A stretch of 64,000 bases of DNA. Source: Micromonospora solifontis. GTDB taxonomy: Bacteria; Actinomycetota; Actinomycetes; Mycobacteriales; Micromonosporaceae. The DNA lies in the NCBI RefSeq assembly GCF_003725545.1, contig NZ_RJLN01000023.1, positions 1 through 64,000 of the forward strand. Reading direction: 5' to 3'. How positions within the stretch are numbered: the first letter of the stretch is position 1; each line of letters opens with the position of its first letter. Under the pieces are notes generated by a model. The model was not told the DNA's origin, did not search any database, and saw nothing but the letters and a program-made list of their open reading frames with translations. Both the position numbers and the translations under genes were made by a program. Below, piece after piece: positions 48,720 to 58,158 of the stretch.

Positions 48720-51257
48720 TTACGCCGCGTCGTCCGCGCCCGTGGCGGCGGTGCCGCCGAGGTCGGCCGGGACCGCGTCCGGCACGGCCACCGGCCGGTC
48801 GGCGCCCCGGAAGACGAGCTTGGACTTGTCGATGTTGCTCGGGTCGCCCTCGCAGTCCACCACCACGATCTGACCCGGGGTCAGCTCGTTGAAGAGGATC
48901 CGCTCGGACAGGTTGTCCTCGATGTCGCGCTGGATCGTGCGACGCAGCGGCCGCGCGCCCAGCACCGGGTCGAAGCCCTTCTTCGCCAGGTACTTCTTGG
49001 CGTTGTCGGTCAGCTCCAGCCCCATGTCCTTGTTGCGCAGCTGCGTCTCGATCCGGGAGATCATGATGTCCACGATCGAGAGGATCTCGTTCTCGCGCAG
49101 CTGGTGGAAGACGATGGTGTCGTCGATCCGGTTCAGGAACTCGGGCCGGAAGTGCTGCTTGAGCTCGTCGTTGACCTTCTGCTTCATCCGGTCGTAGTTG
49201 GACTCGGAGTCCTCAGAGGCCTGGAAGCCCAGCGACACCGCCTTGGCGACGTCCCGCGTACCGAGGTTGGTGGTGAGGATGATGACCGTGTTCTTGAAGT
49301 CCACGATCCGGCCCTGGCCGTCGGTGAGCCGCCCGTCCTCCAGGATCTGGAGGAGCGTGTTGAACACGTCCGGGTGGGCCTTCTCGATCTCGTCGAAGAG
49401 GACCACCGAGAACGGCCGACGGCGCACCTTCTCGGTCAGCTGCCCGCCCTCGTCGTAGCCGACGTAGCCGGGAGGGGCACCCACCAGCCGGGACACCGTG
49501 TACCGGTCGTGGAACTCGGACATGTCCAGCTGGATGAGGGCGTCCTCGCTGCCGAAGAGGAACTCGGCGAGCGCCTTGGAGAGCTCGGTCTTACCCACAC
49601 CGGACGGGCCGGCGAAGATGAACGAGCCGGACGGGCGCTTCGGGTCCTTCAGGCCGGCCCGGGTACGCCGGATCGCCTTCGAGACCGCCTTGACCGCGTC
49701 CTCCTGGCCGATGACGCGCTTGTGCAGCTCGTCCTCCATGCGCAGCAGGCGCGAGGTCTCCTCCTCGGTCAGCTTGTAGACCGGGATGCCGGTCCAGTTG
49801 CCGAGCACCTCGGCGATCTGCTCGTCGTCGACCTCGCTGACGACGTCCAGGTCACCGGCCTTCCACTCCTTCTCCCGCTGGGCCTTCTGGCCGAGCAGCT
49901 GCTTCTCCTTGTCCCGGAGCTGAGCGGCCCGCTCGAAGTCCTGCGCGTCGATCGCGGACTCCTTGTCGCGGCGCACCTGGGCGATGCGCTCGTCGAAGTC
50001 GCGCAGGTCTGGCGGCGCGGTCATCCGGCGGATCCGCATCCGGGCACCGGCCTCGTCGATCAGGTCGATCGCCTTGTCCGGCAGGAAGCGGTCGGAGATG
50101 TACCTATCGGCCAGGGTCGCGGCGGCCACCAGAGCGGCGTCGGTGATCGAGACGCGGTGGTGCGCCTCGTAGCGGTCCCGCAGGCCCTTGAGGATCTCGA
50201 TGGTGTGCGCCAGCGAGGGCTCACCCACCTGGATCGGCTGGAAGCGGCGCTCGAGGGCGGCGTCCTTCTCCAGGTGCTTGCGGTATTCGTCGAGGGTGGT
50301 GGCGCCGATGGTCTGCAGCTCACCACGGGCCAGCATCGGCTTGAGGATGCTGGCGGCGTCGATCGCGCCCTCGGCGGCACCCGCACCCACGAGGGTGTGG
50401 ATCTCGTCGATGAACAGGATGATGTCGCCCCGGGTGCGGATCTCCTTGAGCACCTTCTTGAGGCGCTCCTCGAAGTCACCGCGGTAGCGGGAACCGGCGA
50501 CCAGGGCACCGAGGTCGAGCGTGTAGAGCTGCTTGTCCTTCAGCGTCTCGGGCACCTCGCCCTTGATGATCTTCTGGGACAGGCCCTCCACCACGGCGGT
50601 CTTACCGACGCCGGGCTCACCGATCAGGACCGGGTTGTTCTTGGTACGGCGGGAGAGCACCTGCATGACCCGCTCGATTTCCTTCTCGCGCCCGATGACC
50701 GGGTCGAGCTTGCCCTCGCGGGCGGCCTGGGTCAGGTTGCGGCCGAACTGGTCCAGCACCAGGCTGGTCGACGGCGCGGCCTCGCCCGGCGCGGCGCCCG
50801 CCGCGGCCGGCTCCTTGCCCTGGTAGCCGGAGAGCAGCTGGATCACCTGCTGGCGGACCCGGTTGAGGTCCGCGCCCAGCTTCACCAGGACCTGGGCGGC
50901 GACGCCCTCACCCTCGCGGATCAGACCGAGCAGGATGTGCTCCGTGCCGATGTAGTTGTGGCCGAGCTGCAGCGCCTCGCGCAGCGACAGCTCCAGCACC
51001 TTCTTGGCCCGCGGCGTGAACGGGATGTGCCCACTCGGCGCCTGCTGGCCCTGGCCGATGATCTCCTCGACCTGCTGGCGGACGCCCTCGAGGGAGATGC
51101 CGAGGCTCTCCAGGGCCTTTGCCGCGACGCCCTCACCCTCGTGGATCAGGCCCAGCAGGATGTGCTCCGTACCGATGTAGTTGTGGTTGAGCATCCGGGC
51201 CTCTTCCTGGGCCAGGACGACAACCCGTCGCGCTCGGTCGGTGAACCGCTCGAACAT
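48720..51257 (-). CDS. clpC: ATP-dependent Clp protease ATPase subunit ClpC
   Basis: 845 residues. Two Clp-N repeats (1-145, [34 protein letters not shown]), first AAA+ domain with GEPGVGKT, a middle coiled region with a UVR-type motif ([18 protein letters not shown]), second AAA+ with GPSGVGKTE, and a C-terminal domain. SLGF near 660 contacts ClpP. It unfolds tagged proteins for ClpP. ATG 51257 follows GAGGAG. Same clpC-lsr2-lysS order as in mycobacteria. Confidence 0.96.
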   Translation of the reverse strand: MFERFTDRARRVVVLAQEEARMLNHNYIGTEHILLGLIHEGEGVAAKALESLGISLEGVRQQVEEIIGQGQQAPSGHIPFTPRAKKVLELSLREALQLGHNYIGTEHILLGLIREGEGVAAQVLVKLGADLNRVRQQVIQLLSGYQGKEPAAAGAAPGEAAPSTSLVLDQFGRNLTQAAREGKLDPVIGREKEIERVMQVLSRRTKNNPVLIGEPGVGKTAVVEGLSQKIIKGEVPETLKDKQLYTLDLGALVAGSRYRGDFEERLKKVLKEIRTRGDIILFIDEIHTLVGAGAAEGAIDAASILKPMLARGELQTIGATTLDEYRKHLEKDAALERRFQPIQVGEPSLAHTIEILKGLRDRYEAHHRVSITDAALVAAATLADRYISDRFLPDKAIDLIDEAGARMRIRRMTAPPDLRDFDERIAQVRRDKESAIDAQDFERAAQLRDKEKQLLGQKAQREKEWKAGDLDVVSEVDDEQIAEVLGNWTGIPVYKLTEEETSRLLRMEDELHKRVIGQEDAVKAVSKAIRRTRAGLKDPKRPSGSFIFAGPSGVGKTELSKALAEFLFGSEDALIQLDMSEFHDRYTVSRLVGAPPGYVGYDEGGQLTEKVRRRPFSVVLFDEIEKAHPDVFNTLLQILEDGRLTDGQGRIVDFKNTVIILTTNLGTRDVAKAVSLGFQASEDSESNYDRMKQKVNDELKQHFRPEFLNRIDDTIVFHQLRENEILSIVDIMISRIETQLRNKDMGLELTDNAKKYLAKKGFDPVLGARPLRRTIQRDIEDNLSERILFNELTPGQIVVVDCEGDPSNIDKSKLVFRGADRPVAVPDAVPADLGGTAATGADDAA

Positions 51258-51350
51258 GCCCTCGTGCTCCTCACGTGCCGTGCGCCTTGATGGTCAAGAT
51301 CTTGGCGGGGCCGGTGCGCGGACGTCCGGGACGGGCGTCCGTGCCTCCTT

Positions 51351-51356
51351 ACTCTA
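51351..51356 (-). promoter_or_regulatory. -10 box TAGAGT for clpC
   Basis: TAGAGT on the minus strand is followed by AAGGAGG (not used as a ribosome site, no start near) and a GGACG/CGTCC hairpin in a leader of about 85 nt before ATG 51257. Confidence 0.4.
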
Positions 51357-51565
51357 TCGCCGCGGACCGACTCCGCTGAGGTCGTGTGTCCTCGCGAATG
51401 GCCGTTCACGCGTCGTTTCTGACAACCGTCCGCGCTCAGGAGGTGTTCCGGTACCCCTGCCTGTACGCGCAGAGCGAAATTCGACCGCCGGTGGAAAAGG
51501 CCGGTCGTGACCTCCCGGACGATCCCGGGCCCCACGGACGGGCGGCAGCAACGTCGACCGCCGGT

Positions 51566-51607
51566 CATCCACACCCTGTGGATGGAATTTCCACCGCCTG
51601 TGGACAA
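51566..51607. promoter_or_regulatory. DnaA-box-like cluster
   Basis: TGTGGACAA (51599-51607) is a perfect reverse complement of the actinobacterial DnaA box TTGTCCACA. Just before it CATCCACA-ccc-TGTGGATG (51566-51584) gives two further partial boxes as an inverted repeat. No dnaA, dnaN or other origin genes are here, so an origin is unlikely. Confidence 0.4.
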
Positions 51608-51716
51608 CTGCCTCCGACCCCGGTTTCTTCCCGGCCCCGGCGGGCCGTCCGGGCCGCTGCAGCCTCGGCGGGTCGGCACCGAGCACCGGACAGACGACGC
51701 ACCAGGGCGGAAACGG

Positions 51717-51753
51717 CGACGCCGGCCCGGAGTGTCACTCCGGGCCGGCGTCG
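51717..51753 (-). terminator. Terminator after lsr2
   Basis: Perfect 16-bp stem CGACGCCGGCCCGGAG (51717-51732) / CTCCGGGCCGGCGTCG (51738-51753) with loop TGTCA, 21 bp past the lsr2 stop. Confidence 0.85.
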
Positions 51754-51773
51754 GGACGCCTGTGCGGGTCGGC

Positions 51774-52124
51774 TCAGTGGCCCGCCTTCGCGTGGTACTC
51801 GTCGACGATCTCCTGCGGGATCCGGCCCCGGTCGGAGATGTCCTTCCCGGCCTTCTTGGCCCAGGCCCGGATGGCCTTGTTCTGCTCGCGGTCGGCGGTC
51901 GCGCCACCCCGACCCCGCGCCGCCCGGCCCCCCACGACCACCCCGCCACGACCGACCTTGGTCCCGTGCGCGATGTACTGAGCGAATACGTCGCGCAATT
52001 TTTCAGCGTTGGAAGCGGAGAGGTCGATCTCGTACTGCACACCGTCGAGCGCGAACTTGACGGTCTCGTCAGCGTCCCCGCCGTCCAGGTCATCGACCAG
52101 CTTGTGAATGATCTGCTTGGCCAC
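51774..52124 (-). CDS. lsr2: Lsr2-type nucleoid-associated protein
   Basis: 116 residues. The N-terminal dimerisation domain (VAKQIIHKLVDDLDGGDADETVKFALDGVQYEIDLSASNAEKLRDVF) and C-terminal AT-hook-like DNA-binding motif (SDRGRIPQEIVDEYHAKAG with Arg-Gly-Arg) are complete, joined by a Gly/Arg-rich linker. It bridges and silences AT-rich, often foreign, DNA. GTG 52124 matches the family start and is 9 nt from AAGGA; ATG 52133 would add three residues. Confidence 0.94.
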   Translation of the reverse strand: MAKQIIHKLVDDLDGGDADETVKFALDGVQYEIDLSASNAEKLRDVFAQYIAHGTKVGRGGVVVGGRAARGRGGATADREQNKAIRAWAKKAGKDISDRGRIPQEIVDEYHAKAGH

Positions 52125-52153
52125 GTCCCACATTCCTTTCGAGCAGGGTTGTG

Positions 52154-52202
52154 CTCCTGCAATACAGGAGAACAATAACCCGCCCGATGCTTGCCGCGTC
52201 AA
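52154..52202 (-). promoter_or_regulatory. lsr2 promoter and leader hairpin
   Basis: On the minus strand -35 TTGACG (52197-52202) and -10 TTATTG (52173-52178) are 18 bp apart. The leader starts with a 6-bp hairpin CTCCTG/CAGGAG (52154-52170). Confidence 0.5.
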
Positions 52203-52236
52203 TAGGTTGCGGTAACGACCCGGAGACGGTGTGCCG

Positions 52237-53745
52237 CTACTCCGGCCGGACCAACGGGAACAGGATCGTTTCCCGAATTCCGAGGCCGGTCAGCGCCATC
52301 AGAAGACGGTCGATTCCCATTCCCATACCGCCGGCCGGCGGCATTCCGTACTCCATCGCCCGGAGAAAGTCCTCGTCCAGCCGCATGGCCTCGTCGTCAC
52401 CACGGGCGGCGAGCTGCGCCTGGGCCACCAGCCGCTCCCGCTGCACCACCGGGTCGACCAGCTCCGAGTACGCGGTGCCCAGCTCGAAGCCGAGGACGTA
52501 GAGGTCCCACTTCTCGGCCAGCCCCGGCTCGCTGCGGTGCCCCCGGGTCAGCGGGCTGGTCTCCTCCGGGTAGTCGCGGACGAAGGTGGGCGCCTGCAGC
52601 GACGGGACGACCAACTCCTCGAAGAGTTCCTCGGCCAACTTGCCCGGGCCCCACTTCGGGTCGACGGAGAGACCGACCTTGTCCGCGTACTCGACCAGGC
52701 GGGACTTTTCGGTGCGGACGGTGACCTCCTCGCCGAGCGCCTCGGAAAGGACACCGAAGAGGGTGACCGACCGCCACTCGCCGCCCAGGTCGAACTCGCG
52801 GCCGTCGGCGTGGGTGACCACGGTCGAGCCACCGACCGCGATCGCCGCCTGCTGCACCAGATTGCGGGTCAGCTCGGCCATGGTGTCGTAGTCGCCGTAA
52901 GCCTGGTAGGTCTCGAGCATCGCGAACTCGGGCGAGTGCGAAGAGTCGATGCCCTCATTACGGAAGTTGCGGTTGATCTCGAAGACCCGGTCCACACCAC
53001 CGACCACGGCCCGCTTGAGAAACAGTTCCGGCGCGATTCGCAGATACAGATCGGTGTTGAGCGCATTGCTGTGGGTCACGAATGGGCGGGCCGCCGCGCC
53101 ACCGTGCAGCAACTGGAGCATCGGGGTCTCCACCTCGATGAAGTCCCGGGCGTGCAGGGTGTCCCGCAGGCTGCGCACCGCCGCCGCCCGGGTCCGCACC
53201 ATCTGCCGTGCCTGCGGACGGACCACCAGGTCCACGTACCGCTGGCGGACCCGGGCCTCCTCGCTCAGCGGCTTGTGCGCCACCGGCAGCGGGCGGAGCG
53301 CCTTGGCGGTGACCGCCCACTCCTCGACCAGCACCGACAGCTCACCGCGCCGGCTGGTGATCACCTCACCGGTGACCCCGACGTGGTCGCCGAGGTCGAC
53401 CAGGCGCTTCCAGTCGTCCAGCCGCTCCGCGCCGACCCGGTCGAGCGAGAGCATCGCCTGCAGCTCGGTGCCGTCACCGTCGCGCAGCGTGGCGAAGCAG
53501 AGCTTGCCGGTGTTCCGTACGAAGATCACCCGACCGGTGACCGAGGCCCGGTCGCCGGTGGCGGTGTCGGTGGGCAGGTCGGCGTACCGCTCGCGGAGCT
53601 GGGCGAGGGTGGTGGTCCGGGGAAAACCGACCGGGTACGGCTCGACGCCCTCGGCGAGCATCCGGTCCCGCTTCTCCCGGCGGACCTTCATCTGCTCCGG
53701 AAGGTCGTCGGCGGGGTCCACTGGCAGGGCGTTCTGCTCGGTCAC
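52237..53745 (-). CDS. lysS: Lysyl-tRNA synthetase, class II
   Basis: 502 residues. N-terminal OB-fold anticodon domain ([25 protein letters not shown]), class II motif 1 ([10 protein letters not shown]), motif 2 ([29 protein letters not shown]) and motif 3 ([16 protein letters not shown]). GTG 53745 has GAGGA before it. Lies directly upstream of lsr2 as in other actinobacteria. Confidence 0.96.
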   Translation of the reverse strand: MTEQNALPVDPADDLPEQMKVRREKRDRMLAEGVEPYPVGFPRTTTLAQLRERYADLPTDTATGDRASVTGRVIFVRNTGKLCFATLRDGDGTELQAMLSLDRVGAERLDDWKRLVDLGDHVGVTGEVITSRRGELSVLVEEWAVTAKALRPLPVAHKPLSEEARVRQRYVDLVVRPQARQMVRTRAAAVRSLRDTLHARDFIEVETPMLQLLHGGAAARPFVTHSNALNTDLYLRIAPELFLKRAVVGGVDRVFEINRNFRNEGIDSSHSPEFAMLETYQAYGDYDTMAELTRNLVQQAAIAVGGSTVVTHADGREFDLGGEWRSVTLFGVLSEALGEEVTVRTEKSRLVEYADKVGLSVDPKWGPGKLAEELFEELVVPSLQAPTFVRDYPEETSPLTRGHRSEPGLAEKWDLYVLGFELGTAYSELVDPVVQRERLVAQAQLAARGDDEAMRLDEDFLRAMEYGMPPAGGMGMGIDRLLMALTGLGIRETILFPLVRPE

Positions 53746-53826
53746 GGCAGCTTCCTCAGGCTTGGCGAAATTATCGGCGGGGTCAGCCCATGAGCGTACT
53801 CAAGCGCCCTGCCGACCGTTACGGGA

Positions 53827-53832
53827 TAACCT
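53827..53832 (+). promoter_or_regulatory. -10 box TAACCT for leaderless methyltransferase gene
   Basis: TAACCT ends 7 nt before ATG 53840; no ribosome site is present. Confidence 0.5.
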
Positions 53833-53839
53833 GCCGCCC

Positions 53840-54589
53840 ATGACGGACCCCACTCAGGCGCTCTCCTTCGGCGCGGCCGCCGCCGCTTACGACCGGTTCC
53901 GCCCCCGCTATCCGGAGGAGGCGCTGCGCTGGGCGCTCGACGGGCTGGCCCCGCCCGCCCGGGTGGTGGACCTGGGCGCCGGCACCGGCATCCTCAGCCG
54001 CGGCGTGCTCGGGCTCGGCCACCAGGTCGTACCGGTGGAGCCGGATCCGGGGATGCGGGCGCAACTGACGGTCGCCACCCCGGGCACGACGGCGCTGGCC
54101 GGCAGCGCCGAGTCGGTGCCCCTGCCGGCCGGGTCGGCGGACGCGGTGCTGGTCGGGCAGGCCTACCACTGGTTCGACCGGGAGCCGGCCCATGCCGAGA
54201 TCGCCCGGGTACTCCGGACGGGCGGCACCTTCGCCCCGATCTGGAACACCCGGGACGAACGGGTCGACTGGGTCGCCGAGCTGGGCCGGGTGGCCCACCT
54301 GGGCGACAACGCCGGTGACGTGACGGAGAAGTACGGCGACTTCGGCCCTGCCTTCGAGCCGATCGAGCTGGGCGAGTTCGAGCACAGCACCACGCTCACG
54401 CCAGACGACCTGATCGGCATGCTGCACACCCGCTCCTACTGGCTCACCGCCACCCCGGAGGGGCGGGACCGGATCGACCGCGGGCTCCGCGACCTCTTCG
54501 CGAACCACCCCGACCTCGCGGGACGAGAGACCGTCGACCTCCCGTACCGAACCATCGTGCTGCGCACCCGTCGGCGGGTTGCGCGTTGA
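53840..54589 (+). CDS. Class I SAM-dependent methyltransferase
   Basis: 249 residues: FGAAAAAYDRFRPRYPEEAL opening, motif I VVDLGAGTGILSRG, VEPDPGMRAQL, SAESVPLPAGSADAVLVGQAYHWFD and ARVLRTGGTFAPIWN. This is the UbiE/Methyltransf_11 type of unknown substrate. It converges with coaX and is not in an operon. Confidence 0.83.
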   Translation: MTDPTQALSFGAAAAAYDRFRPRYPEEALRWALDGLAPPARVVDLGAGTGILSRGVLGLGHQVVPVEPDPGMRAQLTVATPGTTALAGSAESVPLPAGSADAVLVGQAYHWFDREPAHAEIARVLRTGGTFAPIWNTRDERVDWVAELGRVAHLGDNAGDVTEKYGDFGPAFEPIELGEFEHSTTLTPDDLIGMLHTRSYWLTATPEGRDRIDRGLRDLFANHPDLAGRETVDLPYRTIVLRTRRRVAR

Positions 54590-54602
54590 GAAGGGCACTT
54601 CC

Positions 54603-55361
54603 TCACAGGTTGCGCTCGTACACCATCCGCAGGCCGATCAGCGTGATCATCGGCTCGTGGTGGGTGATGGTGCGGCACTCGTTGATCACCAGGGAGGCCA
54701 GCCCGCCGGTGGCGATCACCGCCTTCACCTCGCCCAGTTCCTCGGTCATCCGCTCGACGATCCGGTCCACCTGACCGGCGAAACCGAAGTAGAGCCCGGC
54801 CTGGAGGCACTCCACGGTGTTCTTGCCGATCACCGAGCGCGGCTTCGTCGCCTCCACCTTGCGGAGCTGGGCGGCGCGGGCGGCGAGGGCGTCGAAGGAG
54901 ATCTCGATGCCCGGCGCGAACGCGCCGCCGAGGAACTCGCCCCGGCCACTGATCACGTCGAAGTTGGTGGTGGTGCCGAAGTCCACCACGATCGACGGCC
55001 CACCGTAGAGCGTGTACGCGGCCAGCGTGTTCACCACCCGGTCCGCGCCCACCTCCTTCGGGTTGTCGATGGCGAGCTGCACGCCGGTGCGTACCCCCGG
55101 CTCGACGATCACGCTGGGCAGGTCCGCGTAGTAGCGGGAGAGCATGGTGCGCAGCGAGCGCAGCGCGGCCGGCACCGTCGAGCAGGCGGCCACCCCGGTG
55201 ATCTCCACGGCGTCACCGGCCAGCAGCCCCCGGAACATCAGACCAAGCTCGTCCGCCGTGGACCGGGCGTCGGTCTTGATCCGCCAGGAGTGCACCAGCT
55301 TGTCGCCGTCGAAGGTCGCCAGCACGGTGTTGGTGTTTCCGATGTCGATGCAGAGCAGCAC
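54603..55361 (-). CDS. coaX: Type III pantothenate kinase
   Basis: 252 residues, ASKHA fold: phosphate loop DIGNTNT (6-12), VEPGVRTGVQL, NPKEVGADRVVNTLAAY, VVDFGTTTNFD and GGAFAPGIE. Phosphorylates pantothenate at the start of CoA synthesis. TAGGCT (55368-55373) lies 6 nt before GTG 55361, so it may have its own leaderless transcript despite sitting downstream of nadC. Confidence 0.94.
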   Translation of the reverse strand: MLLCIDIGNTNTVLATFDGDKLVHSWRIKTDARSTADELGLMFRGLLAGDAVEITGVAACSTVPAALRSLRTMLSRYYADLPSVIVEPGVRTGVQLAIDNPKEVGADRVVNTLAAYTLYGGPSIVVDFGTTTNFDVISGRGEFLGGAFAPGIEISFDALAARAAQLRKVEATKPRSVIGKNTVECLQAGLYFGFAGQVDRIVERMTEELGEVKAVIATGGLASLVINECRTITHHEPMITLIGLRMVYERNL

Positions 55362-55367
55362 GCTGGC

Positions 55368-55373
55368 AGCCTA
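55368..55373 (-). promoter_or_regulatory. -10 box TAGGCT for leaderless coaX
   Basis: TAGGCT on the minus strand, 6 nt before the GTG start, within the 92-bp nadC-coaX gap. Confidence 0.5.
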
Positions 55374-55453
55374 GATCGTGGGCCGGCGCCGCGGTGCGGA
55401 GGCCGAGCGACATCGGCCGGCCACCCGCAGCCGCCGGACGCCGCGGGCCGCGC

Positions 55454-56350
55454 TCATTCCTCGCGCAGATCCAGGGCGATGTCCAGGATCGGCGAGGAGT
55501 GGGTCAGCGCGCCCACCGAGAGGAAATCGACGCCGGTCGCGCCGTACTCGGCCGCCACCGGCAGGGTCAGCCCACCGGTCGCCTCCAGCTCGGCCCGGTC
55601 GCCCACCGCGGCGACCACCTCGCGCAGCTGGGCCGGGGTCATGTTGTCCAGCAGCAGGAAGTCCGCCCCGGCCGCCACCGCCTCCACCGCCTCGGCTAGG
55701 GTGTCCACCTCGACCTGCACCGGCACGTCGGGAAACGCGTCCCGGACCCGGCGGTAGGCGGCCGCGATCCCGCCCGCGGCGACCTTGTGGTTGTCCTTGA
55801 TCATCGCGACGTCGTGCAGGCCCATCCGCTTGTTGGTGCCGCCGCCGCAGCGGACCGCGTACTTCTCCAGGGCGCGCAGACTCGGCGTGGTCTTGCGGGT
55901 GTCGAGCACCGTCGCCTTCGTACCGGCCAGCGCGTCGGCCCAGGCCCGGGTGTGGGTGGCCACCCCGGACATCCGGCAGAGCAGGTTGAGCGCGGTCCGC
56001 TCGGCGGTGAGCAGCAGCCGGGTCGGCCCGGTCACCGTGGCCAGCACGTCGCCGCGCGCCACCCGCTGCCCGTCGTGGGCCACCACCGACACCTCGACCG
56101 TACGGTCCGCCCCGGTCACCTCGCCCACCAGCTCGAACACGGCGGCGGCCACCGGCAGCCCGGCCACCACGCCGGCCTCCCGGGCGACCAGGTCACCGGT
56201 GTCGTGCTGGGCGGCGGGGACGGTGGCGATGCTGGTGACGTCGAGGAAGTCGGGACCCAGGTCCTCGGCGAACGCGTCGACGATCACCCGCCGTACCCGT
56301 TCCGGATCCAGGCCACCGTCCCGCAGCGCCCGCTCCGTCGACTCCCTCAT
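55454..56350 (-). CDS. nadC: Nicotinate-nucleotide pyrophosphorylase (quinolinate phosphoribosyltransferase)
   Basis: 298 residues; makes nicotinate mononucleotide from quinolinate and PRPP. RTALNLLCRMSGVATHT, DTRKTTPSLRALEKYAVRCGGGTNKR and MIKDNH hold the quinolinate and PRPP contacts. GGAGGAACAGGC precedes ATG 56350. The 58-bp gap to nadB is almost filled by repeat R3. Confidence 0.95.
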   Translation of the reverse strand: MRESTERALRDGGLDPERVRRVIVDAFAEDLGPDFLDVTSIATVPAAQHDTGDLVAREAGVVAGLPVAAAVFELVGEVTGADRTVEVSVVAHDGQRVARGDVLATVTGPTRLLLTAERTALNLLCRMSGVATHTRAWADALAGTKATVLDTRKTTPSLRALEKYAVRCGGGTNKRMGLHDVAMIKDNHKVAAGGIAAAYRRVRDAFPDVPVQVEVDTLAEAVEAVAAGADFLLLDNMTPAQLREVVAAVGDRAELEATGGLTLPVAAEYGATGVDFLSVGALTHSSPILDIALDLREE

Positions 56351-56365
56351 GCCTGTTCCTCCATC

Positions 56366-56413
56366 GTTCGCGACTGCGGGGCTCGCAACACCGGCTCACT
56401 CCTCGCGCTCACC
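56366..56413 (-). repeat. Gene-junction repeat, family R3 copy 2
   Basis: Read on the minus strand it starts GGTGAGCGCGAGGAGTGAGC, with the nadB stop TGA as its 3rd-5th bases, and continues GCGAGCCCCGCAGTCGCGAA. Apart from 2-3 changes it equals 22457-22503. Both lie between a stop codon and the next gene on the same strand. Confidence 0.8.
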
Positions 56414-58097
56414 GTGCCGCCTCCCAGCGCTCGGTCATTCGGCTCCCCGCCCCGATGCCGCCGACGAGGTGGCCCAGCCACCGGTCGTCGGCGGTGGGGA
56501 AGTCCTCCCGCCAGTGGCAACCCCGGGTCTCCCGGCGGGCGTACGCGGCGGCGACCAGCGTCGACGCCACGGTGATCAGGTTGGTCGCCTCCCAGTCGGC
56601 GGTCCGCGGGACGCCCCGGCCCTGCCCCAGCTCGGTCAGCGTGCCGGCGGTGGCGGCCAGGGTCTCCGCCGAGCGGAGCACCCCCGCGCCGCGGGTCATC
56701 GCCCGTTGCAGGTCCGGCGTGCCGCCGGCCGGCACCAGCCAGCCCTGGCCGCCCACCCAGGCGCCGGTCTCCGCCGGCCGGGCCTGCTCGGGCAGCCCGG
56801 CGGCGATGTCCTCGGCGATCCGGCGGGAGAAGACCAGCCCCTCCAGCAGCGAGTTGCTGGCCAGCCGGTTCGCGCCGTGTACGCCGGTGCAGGCCACCTC
56901 GCCGCAGGCGTACAGGCCGGGGATGGAGGTGCGGCCGCGCAGGTCGGTACGGACGCCGCCGGAGGCGTAGTGGGCGGCCGGGGCGACCGGGATCAGGTCG
57001 GTGGCCGGGTCCACGCCGATGGCCAGGCAGGACGCGACGATGGTCGGGAACCGCCCGGCCAGGAAGTCCCCGCCGAGGTGGCGGGCGTCCAGGAAGACGT
57101 GGTCCGCGCCGGTGGACAGCAGGACCCGGTGGATGCCCTTGGCGACCACGTCCCGGGGGGCCAGCTCGGCCAGTTCGTGCTGCCCCATCATGAACCGCTT
57201 GCCGTCGCCGTCGACCAGGTGGGCGCCCTCACCGCGCAGCGCCTCGGAGACCAGCGGCTGCTGGGCCAGCCCGGGCCCCGGCCCGCCGGCGGGCACGATC
57301 AGCGCGGTCGGGTGGAACTGGACGAACTCCACGTCGGTGACCGCCGCGCCGGCCCGCATGGCCAGCGCCACCCCGTCACCGGTGGAGACCGCCGGGTTGG
57401 TGGTGGCCGCGAAGATCTGGCCCATGCCGCCGGTGGCCAGCACCACCGCCCGGGCCAGGATCGCCCCGACGCCGTCCTCGCTGCCCTCGCCGAGCACGTG
57501 CAGGGTGATGCCGCAGGCCGGGCCGAGCCCGTCGGGACCGTCGCCGGGGGCGCGCAGCAGGTCCAGGACCAGCGCGTGCTCGACCAGCCGGATCCACGGG
57601 TCGCGGTGCACCGCCGCGTGCAGCGCCCGCTGCACCTCGGCCCCGGTGGCGTCGCCGCCGGCGTGCACGATCCGGTCGGCCCGGTGGCCGCCCTCCCGGG
57701 TGAGCATCAGCGAACCGTCCGGGTTGCGGTCGAACTCCGCGCCGATCCGCATCAGCTCGCGCAGCCGGGTCGGGCCCTCCTCCACCAGCACCCGGACCGC
57801 CGCCGGGTCGCACAGCCCGACGCCGGCCACCTCGGTGTCGTACGCGTGCGCGGCCGGGGTGTCGGCCGGGTCGAGCACGGCGGCGATGCCGCCCTGCGCC
57901 CAGCGGGTGGAGCCCTCGTCCATGTCGACCTTGGTGACCACCGTGACGTGCAGCCCCGCCTCGCGCAGGTGCAGCGCGGCGGTGAGCCCGGCGACCCCGG
58001 AGCCGACCACGATCACGTCGGTGGTCTCCACCCAGCCGGGGGCGGGCGCGGCGAGCAGCCGGGGCAGCGCCGGCAGTTCCACGGTCGGAAGGTCCAT
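56409..58097 (-). CDS. nadB: L-aspartate oxidase
   Basis: 562 residues; oxidises aspartate to iminoaspartate for NAD synthesis. FAD-binding VIVVGSGVAGLTAALHL, STRWAQGGIAAV, EFVQFHPTAL, capping-domain and C-terminal helical bundle are complete. ATG 58097 is used; an upstream TTG/GTG in frame (58109, 58103) exists. nadA, normally next to it, is not in the window, so the quinolinate synthase must be elsewhere. Confidence 0.94.
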   Translation of the reverse strand: MDLPTVELPALPRLLAAPAPGWVETTDVIVVGSGVAGLTAALHLREAGLHVTVVTKVDMDEGSTRWAQGGIAAVLDPADTPAAHAYDTEVAGVGLCDPAAVRVLVEEGPTRLRELMRIGAEFDRNPDGSLMLTREGGHRADRIVHAGGDATGAEVQRALHAAVHRDPWIRLVEHALVLDLLRAPGDGPDGLGPACGITLHVLGEGSEDGVGAILARAVVLATGGMGQIFAATTNPAVSTGDGVALAMRAGAAVTDVEFVQFHPTALIVPAGGPGPGLAQQPLVSEALRGEGAHLVDGDGKRFMMGQHELAELAPRDVVAKGIHRVLLSTGADHVFLDARHLGGDFLAGRFPTIVASCLAIGVDPATDLIPVAPAAHYASGGVRTDLRGRTSIPGLYACGEVACTGVHGANRLASNSLLEGLVFSRRIAEDIAAGLPEQARPAETGAWVGGQGWLVPAGGTPDLQRAMTRGAGVLRSAETLAATAGTLTELGQGRGVPRTADWEATNLITVASTLVAAAYARRETRGCHWREDFPTADDRWLGHLVGGIGAGSRMTERWEAAR

Positions 58098-58158
58098 GGG
58101 CACAGTCAACCCGAACGCCGTTCATCCCGGGCGCCGGGGGCGGGACGAGTGGTTCCGG

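Larger units (their letters stand above)
51258..51773. other. Intergenic region between clpC and lsr2
   Basis: 516 bp without a gene. It contains the clpC promoter, a cluster of DnaA-box-like sequences (51566-51607), the lsr2 terminator, and an imperfect repeat CGCGAA-n6-TTCACG (51393-51410). Short frames in it look random. Confidence 0.6.

Noticed and set aside
48254..48892. Small proteins in the mutY-clpC gap
   Set aside because: The frames follow the G/C-rich tandem array and hairpins, giving Arg/Gly/Ala-only sequence with no start signals.
49104..51290. 728-codon plus-strand frame opposite clpC
   Set aside because: Leu/Val/Asp-rich translation without motifs, fully inside the ClpC gene.
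51393..51410. ClgR-binding site upstream of clpC
   Set aside because: CGCGAA-n6-TTCACG has a mismatch and does not fit the CGC-n5-GCG core I know for ClgR.
51566..51607. Chromosomal replication origin
   Set aside because: Only three DnaA-like boxes and none of the usual origin neighbours (dnaA, dnaN, recF, gyrB).
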